The notes under the pieces were generated by a model, which ran no database searches, had not been told where the DNA came from, and worked only from the letters and a program-made list of their open reading frames with translations. Made by a program: the position numbers and the translations under genes. From NCBI RefSeq assembly GCF_014633365.1, contig NC_068352.1:21175310-21239309 (forward strand): 64,000 nucleotides of DNA. The letters are read 5' to 3'. Shown piece by piece: positions 35,070 through 47,856 of this stretch (position 1 is its first letter; every line of letters begins with the position of its first letter). Origin of the DNA: Diospyros lotus. Its lineage: Eukaryota > Streptophyta > Magnoliopsida > Ericales > Ebenaceae.

Positions 35070-37752
35070 TGTTGAGAAATATATATTTTGATTTATGGAG
35101 AAAATAATCTTGAAAATATATTTTCAATAAACTTGGTTTATTGATGATTTCCAAAACATTTTATAAAAGTCCTTTTATATATATAGATTGGAAAACCTTA
35201 TACTCATATATTTATATTTCAAAACAACAAAATATAGTTTTGTAAATCGAGATTGATGTTAAATATTTGAGAAAATATTTTGAAAGTTCAGTTACATATA
35301 AAAGTTTTTTCATAAACTAAGTATATGTATTTTGAAACTTTTGAAGGCAAAGTATTCAAATAATCTTTTAAACCTTGTACACTTGCCTTCAATTTGAAAA
35401 AAGCTTTTGAATCAATTGAGTATTGCCGAATATATTTTTAATATAGTCGAATATTCTCTATGTGGTTTTCAAATTAGTTGATTATATACTTTAGCAAATT
35501 TTTTTTTCAATCGACTACTAAAATTTTCTACTTGAGTAATTTTTACAAGCGCTTTGTATTTCAAAAATCAATCGAGTAAGGACAGTTTTCAATAATGTAT
35601 TTTTCTAGTATCAAAACTCCAAGAATTAATCTCCTTAGTTAAGTATATCTTTCTCTTAATCAACTAATGTATTTTTATAATTGATATCTATATATTTTAA
35701 TTGATTAAAGATTGGATAGTTATTGATATCTACTAAGACTTTCGCTTAATTGATATCTATTAAGATTTTTGCTTAATTTTAATGGAGTATTAGTTATTTG
35801 TACTCGAGTATATATGCTTGAGATAGTTGAGTAAGCTTCGCCTTGTAATCGAGTGCTTAATGCAAAGTCTCTATAGCTTGTGAGTCAGTTAAGTAATGAC
35901 TTTGTCATACTCGAGTGAGACTTATATATAATCGATTACGAGAAATGTCTAATCGAGTGTGCGCTTTATTAGTCGAGTATCTCTATGACTTAGTTAAGTA
36001 ACTGGCTTCTAATTTCAAATTTTATGACCAATACTCAGAAAACTAAAAGAGGACAGTTTTGACCATTGGAGCTTTATTTCTTTATTCCAATTCGTCTAAC
36101 TGTATTCTCTTATAAAAGAATGTTAGAATATACTTATGCAAGTGTGCTTAATGCTTATTTATATAAATTGCATATGATTCTAATGAATTTGACAGTTAAT
36201 GGTCAAATCAAAGAAGCTCTGAGTGTGTGTAGGTTCCCATGCCATTTTTCTCAAGTCTCCAGCTTTTATAAACGGCCAAGAGTAGCAAGCGATGAAGCTA
36301 TTGGTCAGAGATTAATGTAAGTTGTTAATGTTGTGCAAAACTCAGCTAGCTATATCCTTTTAGGCTAATAGCAAATGCTTGAAGTGAGCGTTCTTTATAT
36401 TTATTCTTCTTCACTTCAAAGCGACTATCTGGTGAGATTAATTGTTTACCTTTCTACACCAAATTGTATAAGAGAGTTGAATGCTTATTCATTTATTTTT
36501 TCGAACGCTATTTTGTCTGAGAAAAGTGGTATCGTTGTGCATCTTATATTTTTCTCTTGAGATATCCTTTCACAATTCTGTGAACTTGTAAAGGTTACGC
36601 CTTATCCTTTAAAAGGTAGTGGTTGTGGCTTAACCTAGAATGAAAAAGGATTATGTTATAGGTTACACCTTATTCTTTAAAAGATAGTGGTTGTGACTTA
36701 GCCTAGAAAGAAAAAGCCTCATGTAAGGGTTCCTACTTAGCCCATTAAAAGTGGAGGTTCTTACTTAGCCTGTAAAAATGGAGGTTCCTACTTAGCCTGT
36801 TAAAAGTGGAGGTTACTATTAGCCTGTAAAAGCAGGAATTCCTACCTAGCCCGTAAAAATGGAGGTTATAGTTGAACCTGTAAAAAATACTATCCTTAGT
36901 GGATGTTTTCAAAATCCTTAGTGAGGAACTAAGGTAATAGATTAGGTAGTTGGTCGAACCACTCTAAATTTTGTTGTGTTCATGGTGCTTGCTTTTGTAG
37001 TTTCTGTTTTAACTGCATTGTTCTTATCTCTCATAAAAATGTTCTTCATGCATTAGCTTATCTCATTGCATTTCTTTTGAACTGTCATTCCAATTCTATC
37101 TTGGTTGGAATCATCTTAAAAACTACATTCCCTTACATCTTCATAATTGTTTATCATTTCACCCATTTAACAAATCACTTCTTATTTTCACACAAGCATT
37201 CTTTGTCTAAATTATCCTTAAGTATCTCAATTTCAGTTATAAGTCTTGCATAAAAGTTTTATAAGCATTAGTTTTCATTACATACAATTTTTTTTTTTTT
37301 TCAAATCTATCTATGTAATCTTATTTCTCATATAAACATTTTCCAACTGCATAGTCTTTTCTCATTGCATAAAATTGTTCCATATGTTTCAAACTGTCTC
37401 TTCTATATATAAAAAGGTTTCTTAAACACATATGCTTAAAATTACATGTTTCATTCTACTTCCTATTAATGCATAAAGGTGTTCTAAATTGCTTTCTTAA
37501 ATGCATACATTCTCATATAAATGTTTTCATATACAAGATTATCAAATGCTTAAGAGTTTTATCAAATTATTTCATATGAAAAACTCTATAGGCTTTGCAT
37601 GCATTCATGCTTGATTTATCCGCTGTTGCACTGGTTTGTAGTTTAAAAAAATATTTTTCTTTAAATATCTTTACTGCATCATTTATTTTCAAAGATATTT
37701 TCATTATTTGTAAAAATACTCAAAACACCCAAATGACCCCTCTCTTGGATAA
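35070..37752 (+). mobile_element. Solo LTR, family beta, copy 3, inside copia element Z
   Basis: The LTR starts TGTTGAGAAAT at 35070 and ends near CTCTCTTGGATAA at 37752. It is bracketed by the perfect 5-bp duplication TCTTT (35065-35069 and 37753-37757). It shares the AATCCTTAGTGAGGAACTAAGG and GAACCA...TTGTTGTGTTCAT blocks with copies 1 and 2. Repeated TCGAGTA and TTGATTA-type words fill its first kilobase, and a ~33-bp repeat lies at 36720-36880. Copia Z sequence continues on both sides. The 3' terminus is shorter than in the other copies. Confidence 0.72.
36720..36880 (+). repeat. About five imperfect copies of a ~30-bp repeat
   Basis: Units resemble GTGGAGGTTCCTACTTAGCC followed by TGTAAAA. 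They lie within LTR beta copy 3; two longer related units (GGTTACGCCTTATCCTTTAAA) precede them from about 36590. Confidence 0.65.
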
Positions 37753-37769
37753 TCTTTCACCTTTGGTTT

Positions 37770-38600
37770 GAAAAATCCTACAAGGTATTTAAAACATGGA
37801 TTGTAAAACAAGAATCAATCCATCATGTTTTATGACAAACATTAACCATATTAGATTCATAATATACAAATGAAGTTAGACTACCTTTCTTCTCAAGCTA
37901 AGTCTTAAATTTGACAATCATTCTTCAGGTGTCCATTCTTTCTATAGAAGAAGCACTTGGATTCCTTCTTAACCTCAAATTGGATAGGTATTTTACCTTT
38001 TCCCTTACGTTTGGCTTGAGTAGCATTGTTCTTTCCCTGAGTGGCCATATATTCACTTTCTCATATTTCCATAATCAGGCTCTTTTCCTCTTGAACACAC
38101 ATGATCAACAATTCATTAATAGACCATTTATCCTTATGTGTGTTGTAAGATAATTTGAAAGGACCATATTGTTGTGGGAGATAATTCAAACTAAAATGTA
38201 CTAGAAAAGACTCTAACATCTCAACCTTAAGAGACTTTAACTGGGTTGCAATGTCCCTCATCTTTATGATGTGCTCACGCACACCTTTAACACTGGTGAG
38301 TTTCATCGATGATCACTTTTCCATTAAGGTGGTGCTAGCAAGTGTCTTATCTGAAGACTCAAATTGCTCATCAATAGCCTTCAACAATTCCTTGATAGTC
38401 TTACATTCAGGAATTGAACCACGGATACTAGTAGAAATTTTTGTCCATATGAACATCATCTTGAGAAAATTAGATTGCTCTCATCATTCATACTCAACAA
38501 TTTGAGCTTGAGTGCTAGTAGTAGTAACTACAAGAGGTTTATTCTTTTGAATGGCATAATCGATATCTATCCACCTAATTGCAAAATAACCCTTTCCTTT
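37770..38600 (-). pseudogene. Copia element Z: gag and protease start
   Basis: The minus-strand frames from 38600 downwards read as a UBN2/Retrotran_gag_2 domain: IPECKTIKELLKAIDEQF, TSVKGVREHIIKMRDIATQL, FLVHFSLNYLPQQYGPFK and KWSINELLIMCVQEE. A degenerate zinc knuckle (CFFYRKNGHLKNDC) and a protease-like YESNMVNV...WIDSC segment follow. Stops and frame changes break it. The solo LTR at 35070-37752 separates it from the integrase part, and reading order is consistent across that insertion. Confidence 0.8.
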
Positions 38601-39975
38601 CACATCTTATAGTTATCACCAACTTAAATTAGGAATATCACACTTCATATCACAAAAATTCACAAGAAAAATAGTTGCATCAAATAACACAAACAATCAT
38701 GCTCATGTAACTGAAGATGAGACCATTATAACTCAATGTCATGTTTTACCGATATACAACATGCAACAAATTATGAATCACTAACATATAACAACTATCT
38801 GATAGCTAAGTTTTATATATTTAAATAAATTTATAGTACAAATTTTATGATCTGACTAACAAATTATATTCATTTCCTTAATTCTTGTGGACAAATTAAG
38901 AAAAATAATTTGTTATCCCATCTTAATTAATCACACAAATATAGTAGAAATTCTTGCGGGATAAGATTTATTGTATTAAATATGATTAATCACAATTAAT
39001 CTCATTTAATTTAACTTTATGTGACCTTTGCAACTCAATATATAATTTTAATTAATTAAAGATATTGCGGCTAGTCTCCAATTAATCAAAATTATATTGA
39101 TCACATGATATTTAGCCAATTTTATGCATAATAATTTCACTAGATTATGCATTTATAATAAATAAGCAATATAATTTTTTTTCCATACACAATATCATTA
39201 ATTATGCATAAACGTTAGCATGTGAATTAGTAGACCAAAAACAACGAAAAATTCACTTAAGTATGGATTAATAATTAAACATGTGAATTAGAATAAATAA
39301 TACAAGTAATTGCATAAAACTTAAATTTTACAAGTTGAAAAACAAGTCTTAGTCTTGCCTTTAGGTTGGATTTATCTAAACACGAAGTTTGATTTCTTTA
39401 GGAGAAATGAACCTGACCAATGGAACCAAGGACCCCAAAAACCTTGGGTGGGATTGAATGCCGCAGCTGGGTGGCCGCCCAGGACAATGCGTGTGATCCA
39501 CGTTCCTCCCATGGCGCGTCACACTCCCACGTACATTCTGTCATCCTATTATTGTCATTATTTTTCTTTTTTTTTTTCTTCCTTCAGACTCGAACGATGA
39601 TGATCCAGTCATCCCTTACCTTTAGCCGGGTCAAACCTGACCCAAATCTGTATCCAGTGCGACTTGTCGATTTATCTGCCTCTAAACCTCCATTCTCAAC
39701 GAAATTAACGCCAAAATATTCACAATCAAAATGCCCATCGACTTCCACATAAATTTTTCACAAAACACAAGATTTTTCCCAATCAAAACTTGTTAAACAT
39801 ACACGAATACATATGCATAATTTTTTTTTATGTCAATCGGGTTTGCATAAGGAAAAATATCAAACTAACATGCCAATCTCTTAATATATGTTTAGAATTG
39901 GAAGACTCATAAATAATCTATAATGAGACAAATAATGTTAAAAAATATAACAACAAACAAGGCAGACATGCCATA
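38600..39975. other. Unassigned region, possibly the leader of copia element Z
   Basis: This AT-rich stretch lies between the gag start and the proposed primer-binding site. It includes a GC-richer block at 39400-39530 (ACCTTGGGTGGGATTGAATG) and open frames at 39355-39752, none with a recognised domain. At 1.3 kb it would be long for a copia leader, so another insertion is possible. Confidence 0.35.
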
Positions 39976-40250
39976 CGACTTTGATACCAACTATAGAAAT
40001 TTTCAAAATATACACATACTAACCTCTAGCCATTACTTGAATGCAAAAGAACCACAGCAAGTTGAATTGATGTTTCCGATCAATGACCAATTGCATAGGC
40101 ACAATGTATGCCTCAGAATTGCTCTTGATTGGGGACTCAAATTGCCTTCATTTTGTATATTCTTTTTCAAGAGAAAGACCCCTCTATTTATAGATTGACT
40201 ATATGTCAATCTTCTCCAAAATTAATCCCATTGAGTTAGTTTTATTTAAA
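39976..40250 (-). mobile_element. Proposed 5' LTR end and primer-binding site of copia element Z
   Basis: On the minus strand TTGGTATCAAAGTC (about 39991-39978) resembles the copia primer-binding site TGGTATCAGAGC, complementary to initiator methionine tRNA. Upstream on that strand lies CTATAAATAGAGGGG at 40193-40179, a good LTR promoter box. The outer LTR end is not defined. Confidence 0.45.
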
Positions 40251-40608
40251 AAAAATAATAATTATCACTTCTTTAATTAGTGAATGAATATTAAAAATTT
40301 AACTTTAATTGTTTAATAAGCGTTTATAAGATAAATAAGACTACCTAATAGATAATTACAATTTCATCTTAGAATTCAATCCCAAGTTAGCTTGTTTAAA
40401 GTTTATTCAAAATTTTCAATAAATTTATTGAAAAGAAAAGAAAAAAAAAACGCTTCAATCAAATAGCTAAAAACCTAGAATCTCATTAAAAACCAAATTT
40501 CCAATTATTTCATGCACAAAATTAAACAACATTTGAACACTTCGTACATATATAACAAACGAGTCCATCGCCAACAAAACGTACCAAAGATATCACCCGA
40601 CATGCACG

Positions 40609-41113
40609 TTAAAACTCCGGCTGCCGGCAATTCACGCCTTTGCCGCGTTGATCAAAGGAGATGATGGACGATTTATAGCACTCGACGACGTGGCCATGTT
40701 CCTTAACTTGAGGAGTGTTTCCAGGCGACGGTTCCCTCAAGACGGAGCCGCACTGCCTCGGCTGTCTCTGGTAGAAAACCTTGGAGACCACCAACTCTCC
40801 ATCTTTCTCGTCCTCATTGTCGCCGAGGTGGTACTGATGCATCACCCAGTTCGTCTTCTCGGGCTTCTTTTTCTTCCCGAAGTTGATGTAGAGAACCAGG
40901 ATCTTCTTGTATCCTTTCAGGGCTCCACCAGGGATGAAGACTGGCCTTGTCTTGCCGGTTTTGTGCCACCGGGTCTCGTTTCCATTCATATCCGTCTGAA
41001 CCTTTCGCCGTTTCCGGGTTCCGGTAGTGTAGGCTCTCGACGGCCGGTGGAAGAAGTGCCGGGGAAGGCCATCTTGGCTTACTCCTGCAACAATTGCATA
41101 TGATTGATGTTTA

Positions 41114-41158
<45 letters not shown>

Positions 41159-42593
41159 CATGATTAATTTTTCATGGATTCTTACCTTTTTGTCTAATAT
41201 TAAAATTAAGGCCAATAGAACGGGCATAGAGAGGGGCAGCCAGATTCGTATAATAAACAGCCAATAAAACAATAAAACAAAAAAGAAGGATCGTTGAGTT
41301 GGGTTTAAAAACACACAAGACAGCAGTATAAATGGCTGTGTAACCACTGGCTTCGGTGAAAACAAGCAATTATAGGACCCTTGCTATAAACAAACGGGCT
41401 ACCTAAGCGTAGCTTGAAAGACCCGATTAGGGGCTAAAAAATGACCCCAGATGGCAATCATTGGATCCTCAATTCTTGATGTTTTTTAAGTTTCTTATCT
41501 ACAATTTGTTTTATTAAATTTTTTGTTTTAAAATTTTGTAGAATACTTGAAAAATGTGTTCAAAAGTTGAAAGTGCAAAGACCTAATTTTTAATCTAGAA
41601 AATTAGTGTATATGTTTGAAAAAATGTTAAGCAGGAGCAAGAGAGGTATTGTTTTTCTAGAAAATTAGACCTTATTGATCAAACATATTAGAAGAATGAG
41701 GCCTCCTTGAGAGCAAGAATAAAGCTGCTTCCTAAAAAATTACAAGTTCAAGCTATAAAAATAAACTGAGGGGTAAGAATGTTGATATGACTTTCGAGTC
41801 TTCTACAAATAGTCTTATTTAATTTGCTGGTTCAAGTTTGGTTGGTTCTCTGGAGATATAAACCACGAATTTAATAAAGAATTGAGACTTATAACGCTAA
41901 GAAGGAGATTTCTAAACATAACAATGAGAACATAAAGATCAGAGTACTAGGTGAACTTAGAGAGCCAATCGAGTGTACTAGGCTCTTAGCAGCTCGGTGG
42001 CATCATCTCACAGTGGTGTTTCCTCAATAACAAAACAAAAAGAAAGAAAGAAAGAAAGAAACAACCTAATTTGCATGCAAAATAAAAATAAAACTGCATA
42101 AAAAATGACCTATTCCGGACCCTAACCAATCAAGCAGGAGCCCTTAGACTTATAGGAATTTTTCTGAGATTGTCGCTAAGACTCACCTGGTAACCTCTCT
42201 GGGTGGGTATAGCAAATTCCATCGTCTCCTTCAAGCGTAGGGATGAACTCATCGATCAGAGGATGAAGCTTGTGAGAATATTCGGACGACACCTTCGCCT
42301 CCAAATGCTCAATCAGTTCTTGATCGTTCGGATCAAACTTCACTCCAGCCGGCAACCCTGGCAGATCTTGAATCCCTGCAGCCTGCACTTCTTACATTAA
42401 TATTATCAGCTCCAAATTCTCAGAGCAAACCAAAATCATGGAACCAATCGAGATGATTAAAGAACGAAGAAGATGAAACCTTTTCTTGACATTTGATCTG
42501 GTGACCGCAAGAAGGGCAGGTTTTAATGCAAGAACTTTGAGTTTTCCTCACAATCACTGGCTCGTCGCTGCAGTAACTAATGCACCAAGTCAT
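40609..42593 (-). CDS. NAC73: NAC-domain transcription factor, SND2/NAC073 type
   Basis: The gene is spliced from exons 42593-42480, 42382-42187 and 41084-40609 (261 residues); both introns are GT-AG (97 and 1102 bases). The start MTWC and the Cys-rich motif [19 protein letters not shown] (residues 20-38) are characteristic of the SND2/NAC073-NAC075-NAC010 group. The NAC domain spans about residues 45-215: [69 protein letters not shown] and [14 protein letters not shown]. The C-terminal tail is short and keeps an IISF motif. NAC proteins bind DNA as dimers in the nucleus. SND2 relatives regulate secondary-wall formation in fibres and NAC075 affects flowering; the role here is inferred from family only. 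At 261 residues it is somewhat shorter than SND2. No break is seen. Confidence 0.92.
41115..41152. repeat. (CA)n microsatellite in NAC intron 2
   Basis: About 18 uninterrupted CA dinucleotides lie some 30 bases upstream (minus strand) of the exon-3 acceptor at 41085. On the transcribed strand this is (TG)n close to the acceptor, a position where length changes could influence splicing. Confidence 0.9.
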
Positions 42594-42680
42594 AATTTGA
42601 TCCTTGGTTTTGCTCTAGTATATATGCACAATATATATATATATATATCACTGTGGATCTTTCTTTCCTTCTTTCTTCTG

Positions 42681-42743
42681 TTTTTATACCTTCCCGAAAT
42701 AGAGAAAAGTTCTCCACGAGAGAGAGAGAGAGAGAGAGAGAGA
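42681..42743 (-). promoter_or_regulatory. Proposed core promoter of the NAC gene
   Basis: On the minus strand GGTATAAAAAC (42690-42680) lies 95 bases upstream of the ATG. A (CT)n tract (42743-42718) lies just upstream of this TATA-like box. This layout is common at plant core promoters. Transcription would begin near 42655. It is an inference from sequence only. Confidence 0.4.
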
Positions 42744-42999
42744 AGTGAATGGGGAAAAGAAAGCAATTTGTCTCTTCTAAAGAATGGTACCCCCAAGCCC
42801 CATTGCCTCTGCAGGGTTGGGAAGGTATTGAGTTCTTGCACTTTTTGGTACTTTGTGCAACCGTCTATAACTCTCTTTTCTCCGCTTACATAATGAGTAC
42901 TGATACACCCGAAATATATTCTGTATATGTACATATAAAAATTATATATTTGATATAACAGAAATTTTAGATAAAAATTTCACATAAAACTATTTAGGG

Positions 43000-45461
43000 C
43001 TTGTTACATTATGAATGAAAAATCCATAAAAGTAACTCATTTATAATCATAAGATTTTCATGGTTATTCTCGTAATAAGTTTTTTTTTAAATAATTTTTT
43101 AAGAATGGAAGGCCCTACCGTTATATAACTTTACAAGAGCTGAAAAAGACTTATAAATTCTCTTTATTTTTTAAAGAGATTATTTTTACAACTCGAACTC
43201 ATAACATTAATGTAATCATAAAGAAAACTTGCCCCTCTTAGAAATTCTCTTCCAAGATACAAATATTTGTAGTATTACTTAACAAAAAAAATTGTATGAA
43301 AATGAATTAATTAACATAATTAGAAATATAGAAGATAAGGCCATAGTTAAAATGAATAAAAAAAATTAGGATTCATGAACGACCCCATCTATCAAGCATA
43401 AAGGCCCTAAATGATGCAATACTAACATTTAATTTGAAGTTACAACCTGTTTAATTAATAGTTATTTTTCCTCCTATATGAGGTCATTCTATGCAAAAAT
43501 CCCATTTAAAATTTTTGTTTCATTTTATCAATACCCGTTTAGAAAATATACATTTGACAGGGTTAATTAGATTGAAAAAGTTGGTATGGAGATAATGGGA
43601 TGGGAAAGAAGGTAAAAGAGAAACGGTTGCTTGGATCTTACGTTGTTATGTTCATTCCAATGAGAATACTTGTTGAGGAATAAATGTAGTTGTGGATGCT
43701 GCTACACTCTAAAGGTATCTTTGGTATAGATCCTAACTCTGGTTTCGTCTAATATATATATGTATATTTAATAATATATATTAAGAATTAAAGATGATCA
43801 AAATTGAAGAGTATTGAGTGTAGATGGGGCAAACTCCTAGTCTACGAGAGAGAGAGAGAGATTTCGTGAGAGAGATGAGAAGTCTACGTGAAGAAATGGA
43901 ATTTATAGGTGGTTGTTATATTTTTAAGATCTTCTCTTTTGCCTTCTTTCCCTTGCAGCCTCTTTCTTCTTCTGCACTCTAGGGCGACATTGCAACTAAA
44001 CCTCTCTCTCTCTCTCAAATCAGGCTTCAGTTTCAGAAAATAACTCACTCATGCTTGAACTATTCTCTAATGGCTATGTCTGGAACTTCCATCTAGTCGG
44101 AGATAATTATTAAGATTACCCTAAAGTAACGTTTGGTACAAAGACGTATCTATATTTGGTATATATATCACAATTATAGGGAAGTAGCTTTCCCGTTGCC
44201 AACTGATTTTCAATGTCTAAAATGCTGTCATTTTTTCCTCTGTTGAAGTACTAAAATTCTTTTCCACCTATCTGAAATTATAGTTGAAAGAACCAAAAGA
44301 AATTATAAGAAATATCAATACTAAGAGACTGAAAATTTTTACCTTACTTATGATATCAGCGGCAGATCAACACTTTCAGCCTCCTTTTCCCCTGTAACTT
44401 TTTCGACTGATGATGACCCTTTTTTAAGTTCCAAATTTAATTGTACAAAACAAAATAAAACTTGGTCTTAATTATGTATTTTATAAAAACTCAATATTAA
44501 CTTTATAAAAATTTAAACATACTTCTGTTTTTGGTTTGTCATATATATGGACAGACAATTATATATCTAAGGATTACACAACACCAGCCACAATAAGGAG
44601 GGCATGCACTGAGACGACGAATTTAAGCTAGTAACTTGGAACAGCAAACATTAGGGACAAAACCACAATCAACAAACAACAAATGTCCCCTGGATGACAC
44701 CTAAACAAAACAAACACCACATACCGACTGACCCCCTGGATCTAGCAAGTGGAGAAAATTGCAATTTTTGGGCAAACAACCAGGTCGCTGGCATAAGGGT
44801 ATAACATGTACTGAGCGATACTCGACCCAATACTTGGAAGAGCACAACACGACCAAACCAAATGCTAACAAACAGCTGTTCCTCAACACCTTGAAAATCA
44901 ACCGACTCAACCCAATTAACCAATTAACAGCAACCAATCAACAAACACCAGGAGAACAGAGAACCACAAAAAAAAAAAAGAAGAAGAAGAAAAGATAGCA
45001 TTACATGAACGTGGTCCATCCCAAATCTTGCACCGTTTCTCGCTGAAAAGATAGCTTCGCTGGTTTCATTATTAAACCGAGTAATATGCTGGGTTCCTAG
45101 TATGAGCTTAGCAAATGATTTCTACAATTAATTTTTGTTTTTCTTCTACATCCTAAATCCTCCAAACAAATTTGCTAAGAAAATCCAATTTTCATGAGGT
45201 TTCAATTTTTCAATTTCTTGGATTGTTTCTTGATTTTTTTTTTTTTTTGAAGATGGGAGATATTAGTTACCCTTGATTTTTCAGTTTTTATATAAAGTAA
45301 TATATATAATATTTAGATGTACTTGTACAAAAAAATTTATTGTACGGATTATATTTTTCAGTATATTTTTATCAAATAACATTTATATATTATTAAGTTA
45401 GATTAAAATTAGATTTTTACTAAATTTTGTCAAATAAAATTTATATATAGAAAGAAGTTTA
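43000..45461. other. Intergenic region upstream of the NAC gene
   Basis: No gene is recognised. Notable points are GA tracts near 43848-43861, CT tracts near 44000-44016, and a segment (about 44575-44996) of lower AT content ending in an A/GAA-rich tail. That tail gives the segment the look of a retroposed sequence, but I cannot identify a parent. Open frames at 44669-44998 have no known domain. Confidence 0.45.
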
Positions 45462-45977
45462 GGCTACGTTCTCTTTGTTATTTTCAAGTCATTTTTAGTT
45501 TTTAATTTTCTAAAATAATGAAAATGCGTTCTCTTTACTGTTTTTAAAAACGCATTTTTGAAAACAAAAAAAATTGTAAAGAAAAATTAAAACAACAAAA
45601 AATTGTTTTGAGTATTTTCATCCAAAACAAACTCAAAACTCAAAACACATTTATTTATTTGTATTTTATTATTATAATAGGAAAAAATATTACAAAATTC
45701 ATTAACTTTAAAATGTATATATTTTTTAATAATATATTAACATTAAATATTTTTAATTTACTGAATAATCAAATTCATTGAATAAAATATCATTAAAAAA
45801 TTATTTTCAAAATTTCAAAGATAACGCGTTTTCTAATTTTCTGTTTTGATAAATAATTTTTTCAAAATGACAAAGAGAACGCGTTTTCAATTTTCTAAAA
45901 ATAAACTATCAAAACAGAAAACTGAAAATGAATTCAAAACTCAAAATTAAAAATTGAAAAGCAAAGTGAACGCAACC
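45462..45977. mobile_element. PIF/Harbinger-like MITE, copy 3
   Basis: It starts GGCTACGTTCTCTTTG and ends AAAGTGAACGCAACC, flanked by TTA on both sides. It matches copies 1 and 2 at 17472-18515 in the reverse orientation through its interior. Only 39 bases separate it from the copia LTR at 46017. Confidence 0.75.
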
Positions 45978-46016
45978 TTAGGGAGAGAGAAGAGATAGGA
46001 GAGAGCAAAGATACAC

Positions 46017-46382
46017 TGTTGAGAATTAAAAACAAAAACACTCAAAATAACTCAAGACATTGAAAACACAATAAAAATACTGAAACAATAGCTCTATACT
46101 CTTAATTGTTTTGCTTCTCCAATTGATGATACAACATAAGAGATGAATGCCTATGTATATGCCTTTGCAATCAACTGCATAATCATTTAATTTTAAACAA
46201 ACCCACTAACTAAACATCATAATTGTCCATTAACCAAATATTATAATTATCCACTAACCAAATATCTACCTAATTTCTCCATGATTGTCCACTAACCAAG
46301 TTGGAGATGAGTCATCAAAAGCTTCTTAATTAGTTGTTGATGAATCATGGAGATCTTTAGAAAACAAATTTACAAATCAACA
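46017..46382 (-). mobile_element. 3' LTR of copia element W
   Basis: The LTR lies between TGTTGAGAATTAAAA at 46017 and TTTACAAATCAACA at 46382 (366 bp). The next plus-strand bases CTCCCTCTTAAAG are the reverse complement of a polypurine tract, which fixes this as the 3' LTR of the minus-strand element. It contains several CACTAACCAAATAT-like repeats. Confidence 0.7.
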
Positions 46383-46399
46383 CTCCCTCTTAAAGTTGT

Positions 46400-47856
46400 T
46401 TTATAACACCAAGCATATTTCTAAACCTCACAAATCTTCAAACTTGAGTGCCTGGGTGAAAATATCCATAATTTGATAATGAGAATTCACATACTCGACT
46501 TGTACATCCTTTCTTGTGATGCACTCCCTGATGTAATGATATCGAGTATCAATGTGTTTGCTTTGATCATGGAAAACATGATTTTTTGCTAAGGCTATGG
46601 TTGACTTGTGTTGTCAATAAGAATCTTAGTCGGCTCTTCTTATGCCATGTTTAGCTCTTTCAACAAGTTTCTTAGCTACATTGCATGGCAAACACAAGAA
46701 GTGGTAGCTACATATTTAGCTTCACAACTGGATAGAGTGATAATTGGTTGCTTCTTTGACATTCATGTGAAAGTTGTGTTTCCAATGAAGAACACGAACC
46801 TACTTGTGCTCTTTTTATCATCTGTATCTCCACTCTAGTCGCTATCGCTATATTCGACAAGCTTGTAATCATTAGAAAATGAATAAAATAAGCCAAGATC
46901 AATTGTACCTTTCAGATATCGAAGAATTCTCTTTCTAGTTTTGAAATAGGTGATTCTTGGATTCTCCATGTATTGACTCACAAGTCCAACTATATAAAGA
47001 ATATCAGGCCTTGTACAAGTTAAGTAGCGCAAACTTCCAACCAGGCTTTTGAAAAAAGTTGAATCCACTTTTTCATGCTTGGATAATTTGATTTCACATT
47101 CCACTAAGGTACTGATTGGCTTGCAGTTGTCCATCTTGAATCTTTTCTGGATCTCCTTTACATAGCTTTGCTGGGAGATGAAGATGCCTTCTTCCTTTTG
47201 TTTGATCTCAATACCAAGGTGGTATACCATCAACCCAATGTCGGTCATCTCAAACTCTTGGGTAATTACTTTCTTGAATTCTTCAAACAAACTCGGATTG
47301 TTTCCAGTGAAGATCAAATCATCCACGTACAAACATACTATTAGAATATCTCCATCTTTGATCTTGATATAAAAGACGTGCTCATAGGGACATTTATTGA
47401 AACCATTCTCTTGAAAATACTTGTCGATTCGGCTATTCCATGCCTTTGGTGCTTACTTCAGTCCATAAAGAGCTTTCTTCAACTTTAGAACTTTGTCTTT
47501 ATGCCTTTTGAGTTCATAGCCTAATGGCTAGTGTATGTAGGTTTCTTCTTCAAGAACTTCATTTAGGAAAGCAGACTTTACATCTATCTGATGAATCTTT
47601 CATTTGTTCTGAGTAGCCAAAGAAATGATTAGTTGTATAGCTTCCGAACGAGCAACATGAGCAAATATGCATCATAGTCAATGCCAGCTTTTTGATTATA
47701 TCCTTTTGCAACAAGCCTAGCCTTTTGTCTTTCTATTTCTCCCTTAACATTTCTCTTTGTCTTATACACCCATTTGACACTTATAGCCTTCTTGCCTTTT
47801 GGAAGTGAGGTCAATTCCCATGTGTAATTCTTTTCGATGGACTTGATTTCTTCATC
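46400..47856 (-). pseudogene. Copia element W: reverse transcriptase and RNase H
   Basis: From 47856 downwards the minus strand gives EKNYTWELTSLPKGKKAI, VKWVYKTKRN, RQKARLVAKGY, then, after breaks, the catalytic MYVDDLIFTGNN (Y-V-D-D), YHLGIEIKQ, SLVGSLRYLTCTRPDI, RYLKGTIDLG and the start of RNase H (VEYSDSD). Later RNase H words (SCEAKYVA) are interrupted by stops. The catalytic aspartates of the reverse transcriptase remain, but the polyprotein is broken in several places. Its upstream half (gag, protease, integrase) is absent: alpha LTR copy D abuts at 47857 and unrelated DNA lies beyond. Confidence 0.85.

Noticed and set aside
39355..39752. GC-richer open frames between copia Z and the NAC gene
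   Set aside because: No recognised domain and no splice-consistent extension; more likely retroelement leader or LTR sequence.
41111..41365. Open frames on the minus strand overlapping the NAC gene
   Set aside because: They lie in intron 2 and end in a Cys-Val repeat made by the CA microsatellite.
42486..42958. Plus-strand open frames up to 135 codons
   Set aside because: They are antisense to NAC exon 1 and its promoter and contain GA- and TA-repeat peptides.
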